NCBI GenBank assembly: GCA_022781985.1
Contig: JALESH010000048.1
Coordinates: forward strand, 1-64,000
DNA: 64,000 bases
Direction of reading: 5' to 3'
DNA from: Lachnospiraceae bacterium
GTDB lineage: Bacteria; Bacillota; Clostridia; Lachnospirales; Lachnospiraceae
The notes under the pieces were generated by a model. The model was not told the origin of the DNA, did not search any database, and saw only the letters and a list, made by a program, of their open reading frames with translations. How positions within the stretch are numbered: the stretch's first letter is position 1; every line of letters starts with the position of its first letter. Position numbers and translations under genes: made by a program. Positions 10,220 through 19,950 of this stretch are shown here, piece by piece.

Positions 10220-10597
10220 ATGATTATTGAGATAGATTTTAACAGTGATGAAGCCTTGTATCTGCAGCTTAGGAACCAGATTATCCTGGGGATTGCCACA
10301 TCCAGGATCAGAGAGGGGGATGAGCTTCCTTCGGTGAGACAGCTGGCAGAGGATATAGGTATTAACATGCATACAGTGAATAAAGCATATACTGTTCTTA
10401 AGCAGGAGGGGTTTGTGAGAGTGGACAGGCGCAGGGGGGCAGTGATAGCCATTGATACAGACCGCGCAGATACGCTTGAGGAATTGAGAAAGGAGCTGAA
10501 GGTTATCTTGGCAAAAGGAAGATGCAGGAATATTTCCAGGCAGGAGGTACATGCTCTTATAGATGAAATATATCAAGATTATGGAGGAATCAACTGA
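10220..10597 (+). CDS. GntR-family transcriptional regulator, YtrA type
   Basis: The 125-residue protein has an N-terminal winged helix with the classic GntR pattern: SDEALYLQLRNQIILGI, then DELPSVRQLAEDIGINMHTV, then the wing VDRRRGAVI. Only a short helical tail follows, which is the YtrA-subfamily layout; there is no large effector domain. Its stop codon overlaps the clpC start (TGATG). The tight coupling and the palindrome on the shared promoter suggest that it controls clpC, occupying the place held by CtsR in Bacillus. The inducing signal is unknown. Confidence 0.88.
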   Translation: MIIEIDFNSDEALYLQLRNQIILGIATSRIREGDELPSVRQLAEDIGINMHTVNKAYTVLKQEGFVRVDRRRGAVIAIDTDRADTLEELRKELKVILAKGRCRNISRQEVHALIDEIYQDYGGIN

Positions 10598-13056
10598 TGC
10601 ATTCACAATTTACGGATAAAGCAAAGGCAGCGCTGCTGCTGGCAGAGAAGATTGCGGCCAGCCTGCGCCAGGGATATGTGGGGACAGAGCATATTCTGGC
10701 GGGGTTGTTAAAGGAGGGTACCGGCGTGGCGGCCAGAGTCCTGGCGGATAACGGACTGGAGGAAATCCGGCTGCTGGAGATGATCCGGGATCTGATCACA
10801 CCCTCGGCAGGAGTTCCGGCTAAGGACAGGGACGGCTATTCTCCCAGGGTGCTCAAGGTGCTGGAGGAGGCTCACAGACAGGCGGAGCGTTTCAGGGCAG
10901 GCAGTACGGGGACAGAACATATTCTTCTGGCGCTGATCAAAGAGGGGGAAAATGTGGCGGTAAGGCTGATGAACACATTGGGTATATCCGTACAGAAGGT
11001 GTATGTGGATGCCCTCATTGCCATGGGAGAGGACGGATCCCTCTATAAGGAGGATCTGTCCAGGAAGCCGGGCGGCAGAAAGAAGGGAGGAGCCTCTGTT
11101 CTGGATCAGTACAGCAGGGATCTCACGGCTCTGGCAAAGGCAGGGAAGCTGGATCCGGTCATCGGCAGGGAGAATGAAATCGGCAGAGTCATTCAAATTC
11201 TCAGCAGGAGGACCAAGAATAACCCCTGTCTGATCGGTGAACCGGGGGTGGGTAAGACTGCCATCGTGGAGGGGCTGGCACTCAGGATTGTTTCCGGCGA
11301 GGTACCCCTGACCGTACAGGACAAGAGGGTACTCACCCTGGATCTGTCCGGTATGGTAGCAGGCAGCAAGTACCGCGGAGAGTTTGAAGAGAGAATTAAA
11401 AAAGTAATAAAGGAAGTCATAGAGAGCGGGAACGTGATCCTGTTTATTGATGAGATGCATACCATTATAGGTGCAGGGGGAGCGGAGGGAGCCATAGATG
11501 CCTCCAATATCCTGAAGCCCTCTCTGGCCAGAGGGGAGATCCAGCTGATCGGTGCCACTACCATTGCAGAATACAGAAAATATGTGGAAAAGGATGCGGC
11601 ACTGGAGCGTCGATTCCAGCCCGTCAATGTAGAGGAGCCTACGGAGGAAGAGGCAGTTGGGATATTGAAAGGAATTGTGTGTAAATATGAGGAGCACCAT
11701 AATGTGACGATTCTGGAGGAAGCCATAGAGGCGGCAGTCCGCCTTTCCAACAGATATATCAACGACAGGAATCTGCCTGATAAGGCCATTGACCTGATCG
11801 ATGAGGCTGCCTCTGCGCTGCGGCTGAAGACCCTGAAGGTACCGGATAAGATGAAAGAGCTGGCAGAGCAGATCACCAAGCTGGATGTGCAGATAGAGAG
11901 ATCCATACGGATGGAGGTATTCAGCCAGGCAGGAGAGCTGAAGCGGACGCAGGACGGACTGATAAAAAAGTATGACCGGATGAAGGAGAAGTTTGACCAG
12001 GCACAGCGGGAGAGAAGCTATGTGGTAGGAGAAAATGAGATTGCGGAAGTGGTGGCAATGTGGACCAAAATTCCAGTCAAAAAGCTGGCAGAAAAGGAAA
12101 GCGAGCGGCTGCTGAAGCTGGAGTCCATCCTCCATAAGCGGGTCATCGGCCAGGAGGATGCGGTGGCAGCGGTATCCAGGGCAATGCGCAGAGGACGGGT
12201 GGGCCTCCAGGATCCTGACAGGCCCATAGGCTCCTTTCTCTTTTTGGGCCCCACCGGAGTGGGAAAGACGGAGCTGAGCAAGGCTCTGGCAGAGGCTATG
12301 TTCGGATCAGAGAATGCCATGATCCGGGTGGATATGTCGGAGTACATGGAGGGCCACTCCGTATCCAAGATGATAGGATCGCCTCCGGGTTATGTAGGCT
12401 TTGATGAAGGCGGGCAGCTCAGTGAAAAGGTGAGGAGAAACCCCTACTCCGTGGTGCTCTTTGATGAGATTGAAAAGGCTCATCCGGATGTATTCAACAT
12501 CCTGCTGCAGGTGCTGGACGACGGTCATATCACGGATTCCAAGGGGAGGAAGGTGAACTTTAAAAATACCATCCTCATCATGACCTCCAACGCAGGGGCA
12601 CAGCGGATCGTGGATCCCAAGAATCTGGGATTCTCGGCGCAGACAGATGAAAAGAAGGACTATGACAAGATGAAGTCAGGTGTAATGGAGGAGGTAAAGC
12701 GGCTGTTTAAGCCTGAGTTTATCAACCGGATCGATGAGATCATGGTATTCCATCCCCTGAATAAGGAGAATATGAAGCAGATCATCACCCTGCTGTCCAG
12801 GAATCTGGCGAAGCGCTGCGAGGAGCAGCTGGATATCAGCCTTTCCCTGAGTCCTGCTCTGAAGGAATATATCGTAGATAAATACGCAGATTACAAGATG
12901 GGAGCAAGGCCCTTGAGAAGAGCGGTTCAAACCATGGTGGAGGACAGTCTGGCTGAGGAGATCCTGTCAGGGAGAGTCAAACCGGGAGACAGTGTTACCG
13001 CCGGCGTAAAGGATAAGAAGGTGGTTTTTCACGTAAAAAAAGAAGAGGGAAAATAA
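10597..13056 (+). CDS. clpC: ATP-dependent Clp protease ATPase subunit ClpC
   Basis: ClpC is a Hsp100 unfoldase that feeds proteins to ClpP. The 819-residue protein has the paired N-terminal Clp repeats (residues 1-145), NBD1 with Walker A GEPGVGKT near residue 213, a middle region with the UVR-like segment, and NBD2 with GPTGVGKT near residue 550 followed by sensor motifs and the D2-small domain. All key ATPase motifs are intact. mcsA, mcsB and ctsR are not adjacent; a GntR regulator overlaps the start instead. radA lies nearby downstream, as in many Firmicutes. Confidence 0.95.
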   Translation: MHSQFTDKAKAALLLAEKIAASLRQGYVGTEHILAGLLKEGTGVAARVLADNGLEEIRLLEMIRDLITPSAGVPAKDRDGYSPRVLKVLEEAHRQAERFRAGSTGTEHILLALIKEGENVAVRLMNTLGISVQKVYVDALIAMGEDGSLYKEDLSRKPGGRKKGGASVLDQYSRDLTALAKAGKLDPVIGRENEIGRVIQILSRRTKNNPCLIGEPGVGKTAIVEGLALRIVSGEVPLTVQDKRVLTLDLSGMVAGSKYRGEFEERIKKVIKEVIESGNVILFIDEMHTIIGAGGAEGAIDASNILKPSLARGEIQLIGATTIAEYRKYVEKDAALERRFQPVNVEEPTEEEAVGILKGIVCKYEEHHNVTILEEAIEAAVRLSNRYINDRNLPDKAIDLIDEAASALRLKTLKVPDKMKELAEQITKLDVQIERSIRMEVFSQAGELKRTQDGLIKKYDRMKEKFDQAQRERSYVVGENEIAEVVAMWTKIPVKKLAEKESERLLKLESILHKRVIGQEDAVAAVSRAMRRGRVGLQDPDRPIGSFLFLGPTGVGKTELSKALAEAMFGSENAMIRVDMSEYMEGHSVSKMIGSPPGYVGFDEGGQLSEKVRRNPYSVVLFDEIEKAHPDVFNILLQVLDDGHITDSKGRKVNFKNTILIMTSNAGAQRIVDPKNLGFSAQTDEKKDYDKMKSGVMEEVKRLFKPEFINRIDEIMVFHPLNKENMKQIITLLSRNLAKRCEEQLDISLSLSPALKEYIVDKYADYKMGARPLRRAVQTMVEDSLAEEILSGRVKPGDSVTAGVKDKKVVFHVKKEEGK

Positions 13057-13154
13057 ATTTTACAGTGGAATTCATGTAAGAAATATATTATACTGATACT
13101 ATGTAATTCGAGTAATATTACCAAGGCGCAAAGATACTTAGGAGGACATTAGAG

Positions 13155-13565
13155 ATGGCAGTAGTAGAAGAATTACTTCGTGCGGAAGAAGGGGGAGCGA
13201 TCAGCTTCGGCAATCACAGGCTGGCTCAGAAGGCTAAGCTGGAGGATTTTAAGCATAATGGGGATTTGCTGAAGGTAAAGACCTACAAGACGATGACCAA
13301 GCTGGAAAGAAATGGGGAGTTTGTATATGAATCGGTACCGGGAACCAGCGTGACTGATTTCAGGGAGACAGAGGACGGAATCAGCTTCAAGGTGGAGGGT
13401 GACGAGGATGCACAGCTCATTGTGGGTCTTCAGGATGAAACAGAGTATGAGGTTTTTATAAATGACGAAAGCATCGGCAAGATGAGTACAAATGTGGGCG
13501 GTAAATTGAATTTGAGCGTGGAGCTTGCCGGAGCCGGTGAGGTTAGTGTAAGGGTAGTAAAATAA
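13155..13565 (+). CDS. Conserved small protein of unknown function (136 aa)
   Basis: AGGAGG stands 9 bases before the ATG. The acidic protein has no signal peptide or membrane helix. Its first third is charged (AVVEELLRAEEGGAISFGNHR) and the rest looks like a beta-rich domain ending VELAGAGEVSVRVVK. I recall near-identical short clostridial proteins labelled 'endosialidase', a label that looks unsupported because no catalytic sialidase motif is present. It sits between clpC and radA, a position that may be conserved. I assign no function. Confidence 0.75.
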   Translation: MAVVEELLRAEEGGAISFGNHRLAQKAKLEDFKHNGDLLKVKTYKTMTKLERNGEFVYESVPGTSVTDFRETEDGISFKVEGDEDAQLIVGLQDETEYEVFINDESIGKMSTNVGGKLNLSVELAGAGEVSVRVVK

Positions 13566-13683
13566 GAGGGATTCAGAAGCGGGGCGGTCATCATCAGGTG
13601 GTAGTTCCGCTTTTCTATATGACAGGAAAGCCCTCTGGGCAGGATTCTTTTATGCAGATATGATCAAAGGAGTATAATATAAC

Positions 13684-15060
13684 ATGGCGAAAGGGAAGAA
13701 TACAACTGTATTTTTTTGTCAGGAATGCGGTTATGAATCGGCCAAGTGGATGGGACAGTGTCCGGGCTGTAAGGCCTGGAATACCCTTGTGGAGGAAAGG
13801 GTAACTGCTGCCGTGAAGGGCAGGGGAGGCACTGCAGGGATGGGAACAGGTGTGGGACGGCCGGAGCCTGCCAGGCTTTCCCAGGTATCCATGGGCAGTG
13901 AGGAAAGGATCAGTACAGGGCTGGAGGAACTGGACCGGGTACTGGGAGGAGGGATCGTCCCGGGCTCCCTTACACTGGTAGGCGGAGATCCCGGTATAGG
14001 AAAATCCACCCTCCTGCTGCAGGTCTGTCAGAGGCTGGCCAACGGAGGGTATCAGGTACTGTATATTTCCGGAGAAGAATCCCTCCGGCAGATTAAGATC
14101 CGGGCCAATCGGGTGGGGGAGTTCAGCGACAACCTGCTGCTGCTCTGCGAGACTAACCTGGAGGTGGTGGAAGGGGTGATACGGCATATGGAGCCCACGG
14201 TGGTTATCATTGACTCCATACAGACCATGTATAGTGAGCAGGTCTCTGCTGCTCCGGGCAGTGTGTCCCAGGTGAGGGAGTCTACCAATCTGTTTCTGCA
14301 GCTGGCAAAGGGACTGAATGTTTCCATCTTTATCGTGGGACACGTTACAAAAGAAGGGACAGTGGCAGGCCCCAGGGTATTGGAGCATATGGTGGATACC
14401 GTGCTCTACTTTGAAGGGGACAGGCATGCCTCCTATCGTATCCTCAGAGGAGTTAAGAACCGCTTCGGCTCCACCAATGAGATTGGCGTGTTCGAAATGA
14501 GGGAGGAAGGACTGATTCAGGTGCAGAATCCTTCCGAATTTATGCTCAGCGGACGGCCCGAGGGTGCCAGCGGTTCGGTGGTGGCCTGCTCCATGGAAGG
14601 AACCAGGCCGCTGCTGCTGGAGATACAGGCCCTGGTCTGTGGCAGCAGCTTTGGGATTCCCAGACGGCAGGCCATAGGAACCGATCTGAACAGAGTCAAT
14701 CTGCTCATGGCAGTGCTGGAAAAGCGGGTGGGTCTGCAGATGTCTGCCTGTGATGCCTATGTCAATCTGGCCGGAGGAATCAGAATCGCAGAGCCGGCCA
14801 TAGATCTGGGGATTGTGATGGCATTGGTCTCCAGTTTTAAGGGCAGGGCCATAGACCACAGAATGCTGGTATTCGGCGAGGTGGGTTTAAGCGGTGAGGT
14901 GAGGGCAGTGAGTATGGCCGGACAGAGGGTACAGGAGGCACGGAAGCTGGGCTTTGCCAGCTGTGTGGTACCGGCCGTGTGCATGGACAGCATAAAAGAT
15001 GCAGAGGGGATAAAGGTGATAGGTGTAAAATCTGTCCGGGATGCCATTGATTTGATCTGA
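13684..15060 (+). CDS. radA: DNA repair protein RadA/Sms
   Basis: RadA is a RecA-like branch-migration helicase used in recombinational repair. The 458-residue protein has the N-terminal four-Cys zinc finger (CQECG...CPGC), Walker A GDPGIGKST near residue 100, the RadA-specific KNRFGSTNE motif, and a C-terminal Lon-protease-like domain. AAAGGAG precedes the ATG. Placement near clpC matches the usual Firmicutes clpC-radA neighbourhood, though disA does not follow here; an ABC exporter does. Confidence 0.96.
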   Translation: MAKGKNTTVFFCQECGYESAKWMGQCPGCKAWNTLVEERVTAAVKGRGGTAGMGTGVGRPEPARLSQVSMGSEERISTGLEELDRVLGGGIVPGSLTLVGGDPGIGKSTLLLQVCQRLANGGYQVLYISGEESLRQIKIRANRVGEFSDNLLLLCETNLEVVEGVIRHMEPTVVIIDSIQTMYSEQVSAAPGSVSQVRESTNLFLQLAKGLNVSIFIVGHVTKEGTVAGPRVLEHMVDTVLYFEGDRHASYRILRGVKNRFGSTNEIGVFEMREEGLIQVQNPSEFMLSGRPEGASGSVVACSMEGTRPLLLEIQALVCGSSFGIPRRQAIGTDLNRVNLLMAVLEKRVGLQMSACDAYVNLAGGIRIAEPAIDLGIVMALVSSFKGRAIDHRMLVFGEVGLSGEVRAVSMAGQRVQEARKLGFASCVVPAVCMDSIKDAEGIKVIGVKSVRDAIDLI

Positions 15061-15089
15061 CTGATTTGAGAAAGGCATGGAATTGTTTT

Positions 15090-16880
15090 ATGAGAAAGCT
15101 GTTAATCTATCTGGGGGATTATAAAAAGGAGACGGTGCTGGCCCCCCTGTTCAAGATGCTGGAGGCCTCCTTTGAATTGCTGATTCCTCTCATTATGGCC
15201 CAGATTATCGATGGGGGAATCGCTGATGCTGACAGAGGGTTCATTCTTCAAATGTGCCTGCTCATGACGGTGCTGGGGATCATCGGCCTGGTGTGCTCTG
15301 TTACGGCTCAGTTTTATGCGGCCAAGGCAGCAGTGGGATTTTCTGCCGATTTGAAGCATGCCCTGTTTCAGCACATACAGAGCCTGTCCTTTTCGGAGAT
15401 AGATGCCATAGGCACCCCTACGCTGATTACCCGGCTGACCAGTGACGTGAATCAGGTGCAGTCCGGCATCAATCTGGTGCTGCGTCTGTTTCTGCGTTCG
15501 CCCTTTATCGTATTGGGAGCTATGGTGATGGCATTTACCATCGATGTTTGGGCTGCCCTGGTTTTTGTGGTGGCCATTCCCCTGCTTTGCCTGGCAGTAT
15601 TCGGGATCATGCTGATCAGCATGCCCCTGTACAGAAGGGTGCAGGGAGGCCTGGACAGAATCCTGGGCATGACCAGAGAGACCCTGACCGGTGCCAGGGT
15701 GATACGGGCTTTCTGCAGGGAGGAGGAGGAGATCAGGCAGTTTCAGGAACAGAATAAGGCCCTGAGCAGGATGCAGATGTTTGTAGGCAGAATATCGGCA
15801 CTGATGAATCCGGTGACCTGCGTGATCGTCAACGGAGGGGTGATGGCCCTGGTCTGGTCAGGAGCCCTGCGGGTGGAGGGCGGCTATCTCACCCAGGGTG
15901 AGGTGATCGCCCTGGTCAGCTATATGTCACAGATTCTGACAGAGCTGATCAAGCTGGCCAATCTGATCATCACGGTCACTAAGGCATTTGCCTGCGGAGA
16001 CAGGCTCCAGGCTGTGCTGGAGACAGAGCCCGGCATGCAGGCCGGGAGAGGTTCGGGACAAGCTGAGGCTGCGGCCGCGGCCGGACAGAGGCCGGGATCC
16101 GCCGGGCGGTCTCCTGCAGAGGAACAGGAGGAAGCGGTCTGCTTCGACCATGTCTGCCTGACCTATCAGGGGGCAGGAGCAGAGGCATTGACGGATATCA
16201 GCTTCCGGGTGAAAAGGGGACAGACTGTGGGTATCATAGGAGGCACAGGCTCCGGCAAGTCCTCTCTGGTCAGCTTGATACCCAGATTTTACGATGCCAC
16301 AAAGGGCAGCGTCAGGATCCATGGTGTGGATGTCCGGGAATATTCCCTGAAGGAGCTGAGGGAAAGGATCGGCATGGTGATGCAGAAGGCGGTGCTGTTC
16401 CAGGGCAGCATAAGGGAAAATCTGCTATGGGGAAAGCAGGATGCATCGGAGGATGAGATGTGGGAGGCCCTTGAGACGGCTCAGGCCAGAGAGTTTGTGG
16501 AGGCAAAGGAGGGAGGCCTGGATGCACCGGTGGCTCAGGGCGGAAAGAATCTGTCGGGAGGTCAGAGACAGCGGCTTACCATTGCCAGAGCACTGGTGAG
16601 GAAGCCGGACATCCTAATTCTGGACGACAGTGCTTCGGCTTTGGATCTGGCCACGGATGCAAGGCTGAGAAGAGCGATCCGGGAGCTGGAGGACGATCCC
16701 GCCGTATTTATCGTCTCCCAGAGGACGGCCTCAGTACTTCATGCTGACCTTATCATTGTCCTGGAGGATGGACGGATCGCTGGTCTGGGTACTCATAAGG
16801 AATTGCTGGAAACCTGCAGGGTATACAGGGAAATCCATGATTCCCAGTTTAAAAAGGAGGGAAGACATGATGGAAGGTAG
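15090..16880 (+). CDS. ABC exporter half-transporter, degenerate-site subunit
   Basis: An N-terminal six-helix exporter domain is followed by a low-complexity Gly/Ala/Pro linker and an NBD with GGTGSGKSS Walker A and LSGGQRQR signature. The Walker B end reads ILILDDSASALD, so the catalytic Glu is Asp, and the H-loop reads VSQR, lacking the switch His. Such loss marks the non-hydrolysing site of heterodimeric exporters of the BmrCD/YheIH/TM287-288 type. The ATG at 15090 was chosen over the TTG at 15066. It overlaps the partner gene by 14 bases. Confidence 0.92.
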   Translation: MRKLLIYLGDYKKETVLAPLFKMLEASFELLIPLIMAQIIDGGIADADRGFILQMCLLMTVLGIIGLVCSVTAQFYAAKAAVGFSADLKHALFQHIQSLSFSEIDAIGTPTLITRLTSDVNQVQSGINLVLRLFLRSPFIVLGAMVMAFTIDVWAALVFVVAIPLLCLAVFGIMLISMPLYRRVQGGLDRILGMTRETLTGARVIRAFCREEEEIRQFQEQNKALSRMQMFVGRISALMNPVTCVIVNGGVMALVWSGALRVEGGYLTQGEVIALVSYMSQILTELIKLANLIITVTKAFACGDRLQAVLETEPGMQAGRGSGQAEAAAAAGQRPGSAGRSPAEEQEEAVCFDHVCLTYQGAGAEALTDISFRVKRGQTVGIIGGTGSGKSSLVSLIPRFYDATKGSVRIHGVDVREYSLKELRERIGMVMQKAVLFQGSIRENLLWGKQDASEDEMWEALETAQAREFVEAKEGGLDAPVAQGGKNLSGGQRQRLTIARALVRKPDILILDDSASALDLATDARLRRAIRELEDDPAVFIVSQRTASVLHADLIIVLEDGRIAGLGTHKELLETCRVYREIHDSQFKKEGRHDGR

Positions 16881-18618
16881 GAACAGGCAAAAGAAAATCC
16901 TGCTCAGGGTATTGTGGTATATCAGAAGATACTGGTTTTATCTCTGTGTTTCGATTCTGATGGCGGCATTGACGGTAGTCCTTACCCTGTATCTGCCTAT
17001 TCTCACCGGAGCTGCCATTGATCTTATTGTGGAAAAAGGACGGGTGGATTTTGCGGGTATTTTTCAGCTGCTGAAGAGGATGGCAGCGGTGACGGCGGGT
17101 ACGGCAGCTGCCCAGTGGGTAATGAATGTGTGCAGCAACAGGATGACCTACGCTGTGGTCAGGGATATACGGGAAGAGGCATTCAGAAAGATAGAGGTGC
17201 TTCCGTTAAAATATATAGACAGCCATGCCCATGGTGAGGTGGTCAGCAGGGTGATCGGGGATGCAGACCAGTTTGCAGACGGACTTCTGATGGGATTTAC
17301 CCAGCTCTTTACAGGGGCAGCCACTATCCTTGGCACTCTGGCCATCCTGCTGAACATCAATATGGGTATAGCGGCAGTGGTGGTCTGCATCACACCGGTA
17401 TCCTTCCTGGTGGCCGGATTTATTGCAAGGAAGACCTTCCATATGTTCCGGCTGCAGTCGGAGACCAGAGGGGAACAGACTGCCCTTATCGATGAGATGG
17501 TGGGCGGTCAGAGAGTGGTGCAGGCCTTTGGCCATGAGGAAGAGGCCATGGAGCGTTTTGATGAGATCAATGCCAGGCTCAGGGACTGCTCCTTAAGGGC
17601 TATCTTCTTTTCCTCCCTCACCAATCCTGCTACCCGTTTTGTGAACAGCCTGGTATATACGGGAGTTGGTCTCACCGGAGCCTTTCTGGCTATCCGGGGA
17701 GGGATCAGCGTAGGAAAGCTGTCCTGTCTGCTCAGCTATGCGAATCAGTATACAAAGCCCTTTAATGAGATCTCGGGAGTGATCACGGAGCTGCAGAATG
17801 CGCTGGCCTGCGCCGGAAGGCTCTTTGATCTGATCGAGGAGGAGCCACAGCGGCCGGATGCGGCCGATGCATGGGTGCTGAGCGGGGCAGAGGGCAATAT
17901 CTGCCTCAAGGAGGTGTGCTTTTCCTATGTGCCGGACAGGATGCTGATCCGGAATTTTAATCTGAGGGTGAAGCCGGGGCAGAGGGTGGCCATTGTGGGC
18001 CCTACCGGCTGCGGCAAGACTACCATCATCAACCTGCTGATGCGCTTCTATGATGTGGACAGCGGGAGCATCCGGGTAGAAGGAAGGGATATCCGGGATG
18101 TGACGAGAAGGAGCCTGCGCAGCTCCTATGGAATGGTGCTCCAGGAAACCTGGCTGAAAAGGGGGACGATCAGGCAGAATATTGCCATGGGGAAGCCGGA
18201 GGCTTCCGAGGAGGAAATTCTGGAGGCGGCCGTGGCAGCCCATGCCCACAGCTTTATCAGACGCCTGCCGGAGGGTTACGATACGGTGCTCCCGGAGGAT
18301 GGAGGCAGCCTTTCCCAAGGACAGAAGCAGCTGCTGTGTATTGCCAGAGTCATGCTCTGCCAGCCGGACATGCTGATCTTGGATGAAGCAACTTCATCCA
18401 TTGATACCAGGACCGAACTGAAGATCCAGAATGCCTTTGCCAGACTGATGGAGGGGAGAACAAGCTTCATTGTAGCCCACAGGCTCTCTACCATCCGGGA
18501 AGCCGATGTGATCCTGGTCATGAAGGATGGAAATATTATAGAGCAGGGAAATCATGAGACCCTGCTGGCCGAAGGCGGCTTCTATGCGAAGCTGTACAAC
18601 AGCCAGTTTGCAGTATAG
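16867..18618 (+). CDS. ABC exporter half-transporter, catalytic-site subunit
   Basis: This is the partner of the preceding gene. The start at 16867 follows AAAGGAGG; the track start at 16741 lies inside the upstream gene. Exporter membrane domain, then an NBD with GPTGCGKTT Walker A, a complete Walker B ILDEATSSID and VAHRLSTI with the switch His. Its signature is LSQGQKQ rather than LSGGQ. Combined with the partner's lesions, the dimer should have one consensus and one degenerate ATP site. Drug, lipid or peptide export is likely; the substrate is unknown. Confidence 0.93.
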   Translation: MMEGRNRQKKILLRVLWYIRRYWFYLCVSILMAALTVVLTLYLPILTGAAIDLIVEKGRVDFAGIFQLLKRMAAVTAGTAAAQWVMNVCSNRMTYAVVRDIREEAFRKIEVLPLKYIDSHAHGEVVSRVIGDADQFADGLLMGFTQLFTGAATILGTLAILLNINMGIAAVVVCITPVSFLVAGFIARKTFHMFRLQSETRGEQTALIDEMVGGQRVVQAFGHEEEAMERFDEINARLRDCSLRAIFFSSLTNPATRFVNSLVYTGVGLTGAFLAIRGGISVGKLSCLLSYANQYTKPFNEISGVITELQNALACAGRLFDLIEEEPQRPDAADAWVLSGAEGNICLKEVCFSYVPDRMLIRNFNLRVKPGQRVAIVGPTGCGKTTIINLLMRFYDVDSGSIRVEGRDIRDVTRRSLRSSYGMVLQETWLKRGTIRQNIAMGKPEASEEEILEAAVAAHAHSFIRRLPEGYDTVLPEDGGSLSQGQKQLLCIARVMLCQPDMLILDEATSSIDTRTELKIQNAFARLMEGRTSFIVAHRLSTIREADVILVMKDGNIIEQGNHETLLAEGGFYAKLYNSQFAV

Positions 18619-18627
18619 ACGGGGATT

Positions 18628-19146
18628 TCAGCGTTTCTTGTTCCTGGGGCGCAGGGTGAACAAAAAGCCCAGCTCTTCATCCTTGTAGATAAGGAAGCAG
18701 AGAATACAGAGCAGAGCCATGCCGATGCACACATAGCAGTCGGCGGCATTGAACTTGGGGAAATCAATGGGAACAAAATAGATAAAATCAACCACATATC
18801 CATGGGAGACTCTGTCGATCAGGTTGCCGATACCTCCGCTTATGATAAGAATAAACGCAGCCTTCAGCGGCAGATAACGGCCTCCCCTGGGTATATGAAA
18901 GTATTTGAAAACCAAAAAGAGCATAATCAGGCCGGTGAGGCCGATCAGGAAGCTCTGCCTGCCTGAAAAAATGCCGAAGGCCGCACCTGTATTTTCAAGA
19001 TAGGAAAATTCCAGGATGCCGGGAATCAAGGGATAATCGGCTTGTCCTCTGAGCCGGTCTGCGGACAGAAGCTTGGTGGCTTGGTCTATATAAATCAGCA
19101 CGGACAGGACAAAGATGACGCATATTTTTTTTGAGATATTTTTCAC
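18628..19146 (-). CDS. lspA: Lipoprotein signal peptidase (signal peptidase II)
   Basis: LspA cleaves the signal peptide of diacylated prolipoproteins in the membrane. The 172-residue protein has four hydrophobic helices and both catalytic Asp motifs: GGIGNLIDRV and FNAADCYVCIG. GTG start with GGAGGG 6 bases upstream on the minus strand. It is convergent with the ABC exporter, the two ends being 9 bases apart. The C-terminal tail is basic (RPRNKKR) and slightly longer than usual. Confidence 0.95.
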   Translation of the reverse strand: MKNISKKICVIFVLSVLIYIDQATKLLSADRLRGQADYPLIPGILEFSYLENTGAAFGIFSGRQSFLIGLTGLIMLFLVFKYFHIPRGGRYLPLKAAFILIISGGIGNLIDRVSHGYVVDFIYFVPIDFPKFNAADCYVCIGMALLCILCFLIYKDEELGFLFTLRPRNKKR

Positions 19147-19190
19147 GATAACCCTCCTTCTGGCCTGTGTAAGATCAGTACTGTATAAGA

Positions 19191-19227
19191 AAAGAGCACT
19201 GATAAACCTGAATTATCAGTGCTCTTT
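19191..19227 (-). terminator. Strong hairpin terminator between the frameshifted gene and lspA
   Basis: AAAGAGCACTGATAA and its exact complement form a 15-bp stem with a 7-base loop. Read on the minus strand it is followed by a T-rich stretch (TCTTATAC), so it probably ends the transcript of the frameshifted gene at 19261-19675. Confidence 0.75.
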
Positions 19228-19260
19228 GATTGTATCATTGTTTAAGTGAAAAGACAAGCT

Positions 19261-19675
19261 TTAAAATTCCCGAAGCAGTGGGTCAGGTTTGATCCTGGGA
19301 TGATCCTCCGGCTTATCCTCCGCTTTGCAGTCAGGCATATAGTCCGGCCTGCAGTCCGGCTTACATTCCGGCTTGTGGGGCTTGTGCCCGCAGTCATCCA
19401 GGATGGGTTTGATGAGGTCCAGCTTAGATTTCAGGACGATTTCCAGGTTGGTGATCTTATCCACCATATCCTCTACGGATTTATTGATGACGATCAGGTC
19501 TTCACAGCTACAGTCCTCCATTTTCACAGCTTTCTGTAATTTTTCTCCTTCCGCATTGAGGATCCGCATTGAGGATATGGGAAATGGCAGTTTCCTCCAG
19601 GGCGATGGATTGGAGCAGGGAGGCTGCGGCACAGCATTTGTCAAGATCCTTGCATTTGATTTCAGGCATACTCAT
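19261..19675 (-). pseudogene. Frameshifted Lachnospiraceae surface or spore-coat-like protein
   Basis: Starting from ATG 19675 the frame reads MSMPEIKCKDLDKCC, then ALEETAISHILNA, and then hits an exact 13-bp tandem duplication (19550-19575) that shifts it to an early stop. Removing one copy restores SHILNAEGEKLQKAVK and a continuous protein. It ends in a tail of repeated KP-C-PD units (HKPECKPDCRPD...). The 'LE-TALSHILNAEGEKIQK' pattern is widespread in clostridial proteins, some with collagen-like or coat-like tails. The track ORF at 19261-19644 is only the downstream frame. The function is unknown. Confidence 0.72.
19550..19575. repeat. 13-bp perfect tandem duplication causing a frameshift
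   Basis: TCCGCATTGAGGA occurs twice in direct succession (19550-19562 and 19563-19575). Thirteen bases is 1 modulo 3, so the duplication breaks the minus-strand gene; slippage could remove it. Confidence 0.92.
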
Positions 19676-19714
19676 ATTTTATTATTCCTTATTATTTTTT
19701 TAATGTTTTAATAT

Positions 19715-19744
19715 AGTATATGTGCCGGAAGTCGGATAGTGCAA
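19715..19744 (-). promoter_or_regulatory. Predicted promoter of the frameshifted gene
   Basis: On the minus strand TTGCAC (19744-19739) and TATACT (19720-19715) are 18 bases apart, 40 bases upstream of ATG 19675. Confidence 0.4.
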
Positions 19745-19845
19745 AAGGAACATCGTAAATTGTTGTATTTTCTGGCGCAGGGGCTTTGCAGGCCCGGGCT
19801 CCCTTTCTGCAGATGCCTCAGGCAGAGATTACGGCAGAAATATAA

Positions 19846-19874
19846 TTTACATTTTCCGAAAAATATTATATACT
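19846..19874 (+). promoter_or_regulatory. Predicted promoter of the SEC-C gene
   Basis: TTTACA and TATACT are separated by 17 bases, about 77 bases before the ATG at 19951. The divergent gap 19676-19950 holds this and the minus-strand promoter and no convincing gene. Confidence 0.5.
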
Positions 19875-19950
19875 GGAGTAGTCTTACTCCTTGGCCTCAG
19901 GCTTCAAGGAAGGGTAAACCTATGATAATAAATAAAAGGTGGTAGTAATC

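Noticed and set aside
19739-19945. 68-aa plus ORF before the SEC-C gene
   Set aside because: It covers the divergent promoter region, has no ribosome binding site and no recognisable sequence.
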